From JBAROU01 sp049642385 (GTDB lineage Bacteria; Chloroflexota; Dehalococcoidia; DSTF01; RBG-16-68-14), in assembly GCA_049642385.1 (NCBI GenBank), contig JBAROU010000171.1:1-47087 (forward strand): DNA of 47,087 nucleotides, in the 5' to 3' direction. Each line of letters starts with the position of its first letter. The stretch's first letter is position 1. The notes below the pieces were generated by a model that was not told the DNA's origin, made no database searches, and worked only from the letters and a program-made list of their open reading frames with translations. Shown piece by piece: positions 7,767 through 14,213 of the stretch. Both the position numbers and the translations under genes were made by a program.

Positions 7767-7970
7767 ATGCGTAAGGACTTGATGGACATTCTGGCCTGCC
7801 CAATGTGCAAGGGCGAGCTCCAACTCAGCGTCGACGAAGACCAGGGTGACGAGGTGATCAAAGGATCGCTGTTCTGCGCCAAGTGCAACGAGCGTTACCC
7901 GATCGACGACGGCATCCCGAACCTGCTCCCGCCCGATCTGCGCCGTCAAGCCGAGGCGCAGACCACGTAA
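7767..7970 (+). CDS. Trm112/YcaR-family zinc-ribbon protein
   Basis: This 67-aa protein carries CPMC (Cys11, Cys14) and CAKC (Cys37, Cys40), a four-cysteine zinc ribbon, followed by YPIDDGIPNLLP. It is the Trm112-like (UPF0434) fold found in bacteria as a small stand-alone protein and in eukaryotes as a methyltransferase activator. The ATG at 7767 is chosen over an upstream start because AGGAGGAG lies just before it (7755-7762) and the family starts this close to the first CxxC. Molecular role in bacteria is unclear; a methyltransferase partner is possible but not shown here. Confidence 0.85.
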   Translation: MRKDLMDILACPMCKGELQLSVDEDQGDEVIKGSLFCAKCNERYPIDDGIPNLLPPDLRRQAEAQTT

Positions 7971-7987
7971 GTTCGGAGGCGAACGCT

Positions 7988-8233
7988 ATGCAGAACTCGC
8001 AGTCGTTGGGCCCGATGCTGATGGCAGTCTCCGCCGTTCAGATGTTGATCCTCACGCTGGGCGTTCTCCGCAGGAGCTACTACGCCGTCGCGCTGCCTGT
8101 GCTCGCCGCGACGGGCGTCGTCTCCGCGTTGCTGTTCTGGATCGGCTACACGATGGCGAACATGGAGGCCGATCTTTCAGAGCTCGACATGGAAGACGAG
8201 GAGCAGCCGCAGCCCGTCGGCGCGCTCCACTAA
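7988..8233 (+). CDS. Small two-span membrane protein, unknown function
   Basis: This 81-aa protein has two hydrophobic segments (about residues 8-27 and 33-55) and a short acidic tail (EADLSELDMEDEEQ). The start is the ATG at 7988 with GGAGG upstream, 17 bases past the zinc-ribbon gene, so they probably share a transcript. Its stop overlaps the stop of folK on the other strand: the four bases CTAA at 8230-8233 serve both. No family recognised. Confidence 0.7.
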   Translation: MQNSQSLGPMLMAVSAVQMLILTLGVLRRSYYAVALPVLAATGVVSALLFWIGYTMANMEADLSELDMEDEEQPQPVGALH

Positions 8234-8775
8234 GGCTTGTCCGCCTGGGCGGGCCAGCTCGTCTCCCAACCCGGCTCCGCTCGCTTCCGCACCCCCGACG
8301 CATCCACAGCCGCCTTTAGCTCGCCGATCGTGCGATCGATCTGTGGGTGGCGCACATCGCTTGCGATCTCCGCGAGCGGTACGAGGACGAACGCGCGCTC
8401 GGGCAGCGCCGGGTGCGGCACGCGCAGGCCTGGCTCGTCGATGATCGCCTCGCCGTAGAGCAGCAAGTCGAGGTCGAGCGTGCGCGGGCCCCAACGTTCG
8501 CCCCGGCGGCGCCCCAGATCGCGCTCGACCTCTTGCAGGTGACGAAGCAAGGCCTGCGGTCGTAGACCTGTTACGCCCTGGCATGCCGCGTTTAGGAACG
8601 ACGGTTGGTCCTGCGGTCCCACCGGGTCGGTCTCATACAGCGACGACACAGCGTCGATGCGCACGAGCGGCGCGAGGCGGCGCAGGCCGACGATCAGGTT
8701 GCGTTCTCGGTCGCCCAGGTTCGAGCCGAGGCCAAGATAGACGACGGGCGGCTCGCCCGTCACGCTTGCCTCCAC
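8230..8775 (-). CDS. folK: 2-amino-4-hydroxy-6-hydroxymethyldihydropteridine diphosphokinase
   Basis: FolK transfers pyrophosphate from ATP to 6-hydroxymethyl-dihydropterin in folate synthesis. The 181-aa protein shows GLGSNLGDRERNL at the N-terminus and the signature ERWGPRTLDLDLLLYG (metal-binding Asp pair), then VPHPALPERAFVLVPLAEI. Length is normal (about 160-180). Its start overlaps the end of folP by 16 bases, so the two are translated as a pair. No folB is nearby. Confidence 0.95.
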   Translation of the reverse strand: MEASVTGEPPVVYLGLGSNLGDRERNLIVGLRRLAPLVRIDAVSSLYETDPVGPQDQPSFLNAACQGVTGLRPQALLRHLQEVERDLGRRRGERWGPRTLDLDLLLYGEAIIDEPGLRVPHPALPERAFVLVPLAEIASDVRHPQIDRTIGELKAAVDASGVRKRAEPGWETSWPAQADKP

Positions 8776-9599
8776 CCGCGCACCACAGCGTCGGCAACGC
8801 GCACCACGTCACGCATCGCCGCCACGTCGTGCACGCGCACGATGTCGACGCCCGCAGCGACGGCGAGCGCCATCGTCGCGGCGGTGCCGAGCAGGCGGTC
8901 TTCGGGCGGCGCGTCGTCCAGCACCGCGCCGATCGCTGACTTGCGCGACGTGCCGAGCAGCATCGGCAATCCCAGATCACCCAGCTCGCTCAGGCGACGC
9001 AGCATTTCGATGTTCTGTTCCGGCGTCCAGCCGAAGCCGAACCCCGGATCGACGATCAGCCGTTCGCGCGCCAGACCAACGTCGTCGGCGATGGCGATAC
9101 TCTCTTCCAAGCCCGTTCGAACGTCAGCGATCACGTCGTGGTACTCGCGGCCGCGCTGGTTGTGCATCACGACGGCAGGCACGCCGAACTCGACGCACAG
9201 CTCCGCCACCCCTCGATCGCAGCGGAAGCCCCAGATGTCGTTCACGAGATGCGCGCCCGCCTCCAGCGCCGCCTTCGCCACGGGCGCTTTGTAGGTATCG
9301 ACGCTCACCGGCGCGTCCGTTTCCCGAACGAGCCGCTCGATCACCGGCACGACGCGGCGGATCTCCTCCTCGGGCGCCAGCTCCTCGAAGCCGGGGCGCG
9401 TGGACTGCCCGCCCACATCGATGATGTCCGCGCCCTCCTCGATCATGCGCTTCGCGCGCTCGACAGCGGCCGCGGCATCGCCCACACCGTCGTTGGAGAA
9501 CGAATCGAGCGAGGTGTTCACCACGCCCATCAGGTACGTGCGCTCGCCCCACACGAATGTGCGCGGCCCGATGATAAGGGAGGTTGCTGTTGTCGACAT
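8760..9599 (-). CDS. folP: Dihydropteroate synthase with altered loop residues
   Basis: FolP condenses the pterin pyrophosphate with p-aminobenzoate and is the sulfonamide target. The 279-aa TIM-barrel protein has MGVVN, STRPG, NDIWGF, DPGFGFG, GTSRKS and RVHDV in order. Several usually fixed positions differ: the loop normally NVTPDSFSDGG reads NTSLDSFSNDG, GGESTRPG reads GGQSTRPG (Gln65), and the Lys after FGFG is Trp (FGFGWTPEQN). The coupling with folK supports a folate role, but these changes touch the pterin and pABA sites. Either a divergent true DHPS or a DHPS-like homologue is possible. Confidence 0.88.
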   Translation of the reverse strand: MSTTATSLIIGPRTFVWGERTYLMGVVNTSLDSFSNDGVGDAAAAVERAKRMIEEGADIIDVGGQSTRPGFEELAPEEEIRRVVPVIERLVRETDAPVSVDTYKAPVAKAALEAGAHLVNDIWGFRCDRGVAELCVEFGVPAVVMHNQRGREYHDVIADVRTGLEESIAIADDVGLARERLIVDPGFGFGWTPEQNIEMLRRLSELGDLGLPMLLGTSRKSAIGAVLDDAPPEDRLLGTAATMALAVAAGVDIVRVHDVAAMRDVVRVADAVVRGWRQA

Positions 9600-9628
9600 T
9601 GGTGCTGACAGTATAAGAAGCGGCCCGG

Positions 9629-10327
9629 CTATTCGCTCGCCGCCTCGGTTCGGCCGCCATCGATGATCGCGAACGCCACCATCCCCACCACCGCCCCGAC
9701 GGCGGGGGCCAGCCAGTACAGCCAGTTCGACTCGAACGTGAGCGAGACGAGCGCCGGTGCGAACGAGCGCGCCGGGTTCATCGAACCGCCGGTGAGCGGG
9801 CCGCCCAGCAGCGCCCCCAGCGCCACCGCGCCACCGATCGCCAGCGCCGCGCCGAAGTCCGGGAGCGACGCTTCAGAGGCGACGCGCGCGATGACGAACG
9901 CAAGGAAGGACGTGATCGTCACTTCGATCAGGAACGCCTTCCAGAGCGCCCCGTCCGGCACCGTCGCACCCAGGTCGGCGACATCGCCGAAGAGCGCACG
10001 CAGCAGCAGGCTCGCCGCGATGGCGCCCGCCAGCTGCGCCGCGACATACGGCGCGATCGCTCGATAGCGGAACCGGCCGATGACGCTCAGCCCGAGGCTG
10101 ATCGCCGGGTTGAAGTGCGCGCCGGACACGCGACGCGTCGTGAACACGCCCACCGCGATGGCAAGACCGAAAACGAGCCCAATTCCGAGCTGGCCGAGAT
10201 CGGCATCCGACCGTTCGTCAACGATGATCGCGCCGGTGCCGGCGAAGACAAGGATGAAGGTGCCAGCGGCTTCAGCGAGAAGGCGCTGCGTCGGGTTAGG
10301 CGTCACGGCGGCTGCGTCCGAACACAC
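9629..10327 (-). CDS. Aquaporin / MIP family channel
   Basis: This 232-aa integral membrane protein has the two half-helix motifs of aquaporins, HFNPAISLG (residues 72-80) and SMNPARSFAPAL, and about six spans. NPARS followed by FAPAL is typical of water-selective AqpZ/AqpM-like members rather than glycerol facilitators, whose second motif is usually NPARD. The start is uncertain: the GTG at 10327 directly abuts a GGGAGG, which is too close for a normal ribosome site, and a second GTG lies at 10306. It follows the methyltransferase gene by 12 bases. Confidence 0.9.
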   Translation of the reverse strand: MCSDAAAVTPNPTQRLLAEAAGTFILVFAGTGAIIVDERSDADLGQLGIGLVFGLAIAVGVFTTRRVSGAHFNPAISLGLSVIGRFRYRAIAPYVAAQLAGAIAASLLLRALFGDVADLGATVPDGALWKAFLIEVTITSFLAFVIARVASEASLPDFGAALAIGGAVALGALLGGPLTGGSMNPARSFAPALVSLTFESNWLYWLAPAVGAVVGMVAFAIIDGGRTEAASE

Positions 10328-10339
10328 CCTCCCATGACG

Positions 10340-11158
10340 CTACCGCTTGTACCCGATCGCGACGACGAACTCCCCCGGAACGTTGTAGCCATCGCCGTCG
10401 CGGTACGGCTCGATCGATTTGAGGTAGTCCGCGTGCGCTTCGTCGCGCGTCTTGTCGTCGAAACGTGCATACGCCAGCGCGACTGGGCCGCCGACGAACG
10501 CGGCGCCGAGCGCGGCCTCCGCCGACTCGTAGCGCAAGACGGACGGCAGGCGTTCGTAGGCGACGTCGGCGAAACCGGCCAGCGTGAACGTCTGCGCCAG
10601 CGCCTCCTTCGTGCCAAGTTGGAAGAACATCGGGCAGACCTCGGACTCCACGCGAGAGTCCACGATCGGGAAGATCTCCGCCCAGCCACAGCGGTCGCGC
10701 TGGCCCCAGACCGCGGCAAGGGCGCGCCCTCCAGGCTTCAGCAGCCGGAGCTGCTCCTGCAGCGCCAGGCGCGGGTCCGGCACGTACATCAGCCCCAGCC
10801 CGCACAGCGCGGCGTCGAACGACGACTCCTCCAGGCGCAGGTCTTCCGCGTCCATGCGCTCGAACGAAACGTTATCGATCTTGCGCTCCACTGCGATCTG
10901 CGCCGCGAGATCGACCATGCTCTGCGAGATATCCGTCGCGACGATGTGCCCGCCCGGGCCGACGGCCTCGGCCGCAGGGAACGTCACCAGCCCCGAGCCG
11001 CACGCGACATCGAGGACGCGCTCGCCGGGTTGTAGCGCGGCCAGCTTGAGCAGCAGGTTCTGCGCCGGCTGGAGCTGCTGCTGCCAGAAACCTTCGTAAT
11101 GATCCGCGGCCTTGTCCCAGCCGTAGCGCTGAACTCGACGTTGCAGTCTCGCTTCCAC
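10340..11158 (-). CDS. Class I SAM-dependent methyltransferase (UbiE/Methyltransf_11-like)
   Basis: This 272-aa protein has the SAM-binding motif VLDVACGSG near residue 47, the acidic end of strand two in IVATDISQSM, and FDAALCGLGLMYVPD (motif IV region). The start is taken as the GTG at 11158, reached three bases after the OsmC stop (11161), in keeping with translational coupling; a longer open frame would run inside osmC. N-terminal YGWDKAADHYEGFW is typical of small-molecule methyltransferases. Substrate unknown. It is the last gene of the long minus-strand block that includes the sulfur genes. Confidence 0.8.
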   Translation of the reverse strand: MEARLQRRVQRYGWDKAADHYEGFWQQQLQPAQNLLLKLAALQPGERVLDVACGSGLVTFPAAEAVGPGGHIVATDISQSMVDLAAQIAVERKIDNVSFERMDAEDLRLEESSFDAALCGLGLMYVPDPRLALQEQLRLLKPGGRALAAVWGQRDRCGWAEIFPIVDSRVESEVCPMFFQLGTKEALAQTFTLAGFADVAYERLPSVLRYESAEAALGAAFVGGPVALAYARFDDKTRDEAHADYLKSIEPYRDGDGYNVPGEFVVAIGYKR

Positions 11159-11160
11159 CG

Positions 11161-11682
11161 CTATTCCACCGGCGCCGAGATGCGCACCTCGCGCCCGACC
11201 GTCATCGCGCGGCTGAAGTCGTCGCGCAGGGGGCTGTGCGCATCCGCTTCGTCGAGCAAGCGGAGCACGTCGGCTTCCGGTGCGCTGCTCTCGACGATGA
11301 CGACGTAGCGCAGGCCGGTCCAGCCGGGCCGGACGCTGTCGTCGATGCCAAACATGCCGCGCGCGTCGTAGTCCGCGTGCACCTCCACTTCCAGGCTCGT
11401 CAGCGGCACGCCGCGCTTCGCGGCCCACATCATGTAGCCGATCGCCAGGCAACTCCCGAGCGCCGCGCGACCGAACACGCCCGAGTCGGGGCCCTGGCCG
11501 TTGCCGCCCTCCCCCTCCGACTCGTCCGCGATGAGCTTCCACGGGCCGTCCTCGATGTCGCAGGTGAGCCCGTCGCGCACGCGCACCTTGGTCACCGCCG
11601 TCCCTTGCCCGATCGACGGACGAAGGCGGATCGCCTTCTCGTTTCGCTCGAGCGCCGTCTTGATCTTCTCAGCATCTGCCAT
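11161..11682 (-). CDS. OsmC/Ohr-family protein lacking the second cysteine
   Basis: This 173-aa OsmC-fold protein has the first conserved cysteine in ALGSCLAIGYMMWA. OsmC and Ohr reduce organic peroxides with a cysteine pair, but the second site, usually TCPV or similar, reads HSPLRDDFS here, with serine. It may be a one-Cys member working with an external thiol, or a non-peroxidase OsmC-like protein. It follows the JAMM peptidase by 20 bases and precedes the methyltransferase, so it appears to sit at the end of the cysteine-synthesis operon. Confidence 0.85.
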   Translation of the reverse strand: MADAEKIKTALERNEKAIRLRPSIGQGTAVTKVRVRDGLTCDIEDGPWKLIADESEGEGGNGQGPDSGVFGRAALGSCLAIGYMMWAAKRGVPLTSLEVEVHADYDARGMFGIDDSVRPGWTGLRYVVIVESSAPEADVLRLLDEADAHSPLRDDFSRAMTVGREVRISAPVE

Positions 11683-11702
11683 GTGCCAACCTCCGTTCGC
11701 CG

Positions 11703-12098
11703 CTAATTGACTTCGATCTTTGCTTCATCCACCACGCCGCCCTTGATGCGAAACGCGCGCAGCACCGGCTTCTTCTCGTTCGCGAGCGAGACGATGAGAT
11801 AGTACGCCTCGGGCCAAGCGGCGAGACGCACGTCCGTGGGCGAGGGGTACGCCTCGGTGTGCGTGTGCGAGTGGTAGATGGCGAGCACGTCCCAGCCGTG
11901 GTCGTCGATGTCGCGGTAGATCTTGAGCAGGTCCTTCGGGTCCACGTTGTAGCGGTACGGGCTCGCTTCGGCGTTCACCGCGCGATACAGCTTTGTCGCG
12001 CTGCCGTCGTTTCCCGCGATGATGCCGCAGCACTCATTCGGCGCGTCCTCGCGTGCGTGGGCGATAATCTCATCTGCGAAGGAGCGCTCGAGCTTCAC
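11703..12098 (-). CDS. mec: JAMM/MPN+ metallopeptidase, Mec-like (CysO-cysteine peptidase)
   Basis: This 131-aa JAB1/MPN domain zinc peptidase has the complete JAMM motif: Glu22, then HSHTHTEAYPSPTD giving His76, His78, Ser86 and Asp89 in exact H-x-H-x7-S-x2-D spacing. In Mycobacterium tuberculosis, Mec cuts the CysO-cysteine adduct made by CysM and frees cysteine. With cysM, cysO and an E1 a few genes upstream, the same role is likely. Here the carriers have residues after Gly-Gly, so it may also trim them. It overlaps the preceding 123-aa gene by four bases (ATGA), indicating coupled translation. Confidence 0.9.
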   Translation of the reverse strand: MKLERSFADEIIAHAREDAPNECCGIIAGNDGSATKLYRAVNAEASPYRYNVDPKDLLKIYRDIDDHGWDVLAIYHSHTHTEAYPSPTDVRLAAWPEAYYLIVSLANEKKPVLRAFRIKGGVVDEAKIEVN

Positions 12099-12466
12099 CA
12101 GTCGCGCACCTCTCCATCGTCGATGCAGGCGCCGGCCTGGAGGCGCATCTGCAAGAACGCGCGGCTCAGCGGCAGCGCGACGGCGTGCTGCGCCCAGTGG
12201 TCGCGCTCCGACTCCGGCAGACCAAGCAGATCCTGGAAGCTCGCATGCACGGTGCGCTCCTCGTCGGCGATGCCGACGTCGAGCGCCCAGCCGCCCTCGC
12301 GCTTGATGCGCCCGACGGTGTCCGTACGATCGAGCGAGAAGCCTGCCGCGCCGCGGTACTTCTCGATCACCGCCGCGTCGAAGCTGATCTGCAGACGCGC
12401 CGGGTCTTGGCCCTGCAGGGCGCGGCGATAGATCGGGATCAGATACGGGTTGGGCTCGTCGGCCAT
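12095..12466 (-). CDS. Unknown 123-aa protein coupled to mec
   Basis: No family recognised. The protein is soluble, without signal peptide or membrane spans. It has several distinctive segments: NPYLIPIYRRALQG, GFSLDRTDTVGRIKREGG and SFQDLLGLPESERDHWAQHA, and a C-terminal CIDDGEVRDW. The single Cys is near the C-terminus. Its stop overlaps the mec start by four bases, which suggests production in fixed ratio with the peptidase and a function with it, for instance as partner or carrier-handling factor. That role is inference from position only. Confidence 0.75.
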   Translation of the reverse strand: MADEPNPYLIPIYRRALQGQDPARLQISFDAAVIEKYRGAAGFSLDRTDTVGRIKREGGWALDVGIADEERTVHASFQDLLGLPESERDHWAQHAVALPLSRAFLQMRLQAGACIDDGEVRDW

Positions 12467-12508
12467 GGCGGATCCTAGTCTAGCAGGACGCGCACAGGCT
12501 GCAATCGG

Positions 12509-12994
12509 TCAGGCCGCGAACTCCCAGCGCGTCGCCGTCTCGGGCAGGTTCTCTTTGAAGCTCAGCACGACGCGCGGCCGAACGACGTAGAACGGCTCGC
12601 CGTCCACGCCCCAGTCGTACTTCTCCTTGTACGCCGCCCAGACGGGTTTGAGCACCGCCTTGTCCGCGGTCTTTTCGACCGCGCCTTCGACGATCACCGC
12701 TTCGTCGCCGACGCCTTGGACATGCACGACGACGTTCGGGTTCTGAGCGATGTTCTTCGCCTTGCGCGACTGGTCGCCGGTGGAGAAGTAGCAGACGTTG
12801 CTCAGCCAGACAGCCCACACCGGCGCAGCGTGGGGACGGCCGTCCGAGCGCGTCGTGCTCACCCAGTACAGGTGAGCGCCCTCGAGCAGGCCGCGCACGG
12901 CGCTCCACGGGAACTCCTGGCCAACAGGACTCTTCCCCTCTTCGAGCCCGTAGCCGGGCATGTGGGGACGAGCGGGCGTGGGATCGGCTACCAC
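12509..12994 (-). CDS. Pyridoxamine 5'-phosphate oxidase-like (PPOX fold) flavin/F420-binding protein
   Basis: This 161-aa protein shows the split-barrel PPOX pattern: LYWVSTTRSDGRPHAAPVWAVW, YFSTGDQSRKAKNIAQNPNVVVHV, then DEAVIVEGAVEKT. Such proteins bind FMN, F420 or heme and include many oxidoreductases of unknown substrate. The GTG start at 12994 overlaps the end of cysM by seven bases; an ATG at 12961 is an alternative that still keeps the domain. The overlap makes it part of the cysM unit, but no link to cysteine metabolism is known to me. Confidence 0.85.
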   Translation of the reverse strand: MVADPTPARPHMPGYGLEEGKSPVGQEFPWSAVRGLLEGAHLYWVSTTRSDGRPHAAPVWAVWLSNVCYFSTGDQSRKAKNIAQNPNVVVHVQGVGDEAVIVEGAVEKTADKAVLKPVWAAYKEKYDWGVDGEPFYVVRPRVVLSFKENLPETATRWEFAA

Positions 12995-13923
12995 CAGACC
13001 TTGCCTTCGATCTCGTCGCCCAGCTCTTCGTAGTCCTTGCTCCAGAGGGACGTCGAAAGGTACTTCCAGCCGCTGTCCGCGAACAACAGCACGATGTTAC
13101 CCCCATCGAGCCGTTCGGCCACCCGCTGCGCCGTGCGCAGCACCGCGCCCGACGAGATGCCGGCGAAGATGCCTTCCTTCTCCGTCAGCTCCTTCGTCGC
13201 GGCGAACGACGCGCGCGAATCGACGACGATCTTGCCGTCCAGCACCGACTCGTCCAGCACCGGCGGAATGAAGCCTTCGTCCAGGCTGCGCAGGCCCTGC
13301 ACGAGATCGCCCGGGTGGGGCACGCACGCGACGACTTTCACCTCGGGGCGCTGCTCTTTCAGGTAGTGCCCGACGCCCGTGAGCGTGCCCCCCGTGCCGA
13401 GGCCGGCGACGAACACGTCGATATCCGGCACGTCGCGTAGGATCTCAGGGCCAGTCGTCTCATAGTGGGCGCGCGGGTTCTGCTCGTTGCCGTACTGGTA
13501 TGGCATGAAGTACGTCGGGTCGCTCGCCGCGATCTCTTGCGCGACCGCGATCGACCCGTTCGTGCCCTTGATCCCGTCCGAGTACACAATCTCCGCGCCG
13601 AACGCGCGCAGGAGCTGCGTCCGCTCCTCACTCACGCTCTCGGGCATCACCACCTTGAGCCGGTAGCCCTTCAGCCGGCAGACCAGGGCGAGCGAGATGC
13701 CGGTGTTGCCGCTCGTCGGCTCGAGGACAGTGCGATCGTGTGTCAGCGCGCCGGAGCGCTCGGCCTCCTCGATCATGTACTTGGCGATGCGGTCCTTCAC
13801 GGAGCCGGTCGGGTTCTGGCCCTCGAGCTTCGCGAAGAAGCGCACGCCCGGCTTCGGGCTGACGCGGTGCAACTCGACGAGAGGAGTGTTGCCGATCGCG
13901 TCAATCAGGTTGTTGTACAGCAC
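12988..13923 (-). CDS. cysM: CysM-type cysteine synthase, probably O-phosphoserine / CysO-thiocarboxylate dependent
   Basis: This 311-aa PLP enzyme has GNTPLVEL, NPTGSVKDR (PLP Lys43), EPTSGNTGISLA and GLGTGGTLTG. Several segments match M. tuberculosis CysM as I recall it: YQYGN, LRSLDEGF with Arg212 at the place of the O-phosphoserine-binding arginine, EGIFAGISSGAVL, and DSGWKYLST with a C-terminal GKVWW tail. In that system CysM joins CysO-thiocarboxylate and O-phosphoserine to give CysO-cysteine. Gene order cysO-cysM with mec downstream supports this over ordinary sulfide use. It starts 11 bases after cysO. Confidence 0.93.
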   Translation of the reverse strand: MLYNNLIDAIGNTPLVELHRVSPKPGVRFFAKLEGQNPTGSVKDRIAKYMIEEAERSGALTHDRTVLEPTSGNTGISLALVCRLKGYRLKVVMPESVSEERTQLLRAFGAEIVYSDGIKGTNGSIAVAQEIAASDPTYFMPYQYGNEQNPRAHYETTGPEILRDVPDIDVFVAGLGTGGTLTGVGHYLKEQRPEVKVVACVPHPGDLVQGLRSLDEGFIPPVLDESVLDGKIVVDSRASFAATKELTEKEGIFAGISSGAVLRTAQRVAERLDGGNIVLLFADSGWKYLSTSLWSKDYEELGDEIEGKVWW

Positions 13924-13934
13924 GGCGCGCGTCG

Positions 13935-14213
13935 CTAGCGGGCGCCGCCCGCGAGCGCCGGCAGGATCGAGATCACGTCGCCGTCGGAGACCGGCGTATC
14001 AAGCGCCTGCAGGTATCGAATGTCTTCGTCATTCAGATAGATGTTGACGAAGCGGTGGAGCTGGCCGTCATCGCCGCTGATCTGCGCCCTGAAGCCCGGG
14101 TAGCGGCCGTTGAGGTCTTCTAGCAACGCGCCGACCGTACCTCCTGCGCCTTCGACGCTCTTGCCGCCGACGAGGTTCCGGAGTGTGGACGTAACGCGCA
14201 CTTCAATCGACAT
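13935..14213 (-). CDS. cysO: Ubiquitin-like sulfur carrier protein CysO (MoaD/ThiS family) with masked C-terminus
   Basis: This 92-aa beta-grasp protein (MSIEVRVTSTLRNLVGG, HRFVNIYLNDEDIRYL, SDGDVISILPALAGG) closely matches mycobacterial CysO. The carrier works by adenylation of its terminal Gly, conversion to a thiocarboxylate, and transfer of sulfur by CysM. Unlike the mycobacterial protein as I remember it, the chain does not end at Gly-Gly but continues Ala-Arg, so it must be trimmed before activation. The start is the ATG at 14213, overlapping the end of the E1 gene by 11 bases; longer open frames to 14324 are inside moeB. Confidence 0.93.
   Translation of the reverse strand: MSIEVRVTSTLRNLVGGKSVEGAGGTVGALLEDLNGRYPGFRAQISGDDGQLHRFVNIYLNDEDIRYLQALDTPVSDGDVISILPALAGGAR

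Noticed and set aside
10306..10327. Confident start choice for the aquaporin
   Set aside because: The GTG at 10327 directly abuts GGGAGG and the next GTG at 10306 is too far from it; neither can be preferred from sequence.
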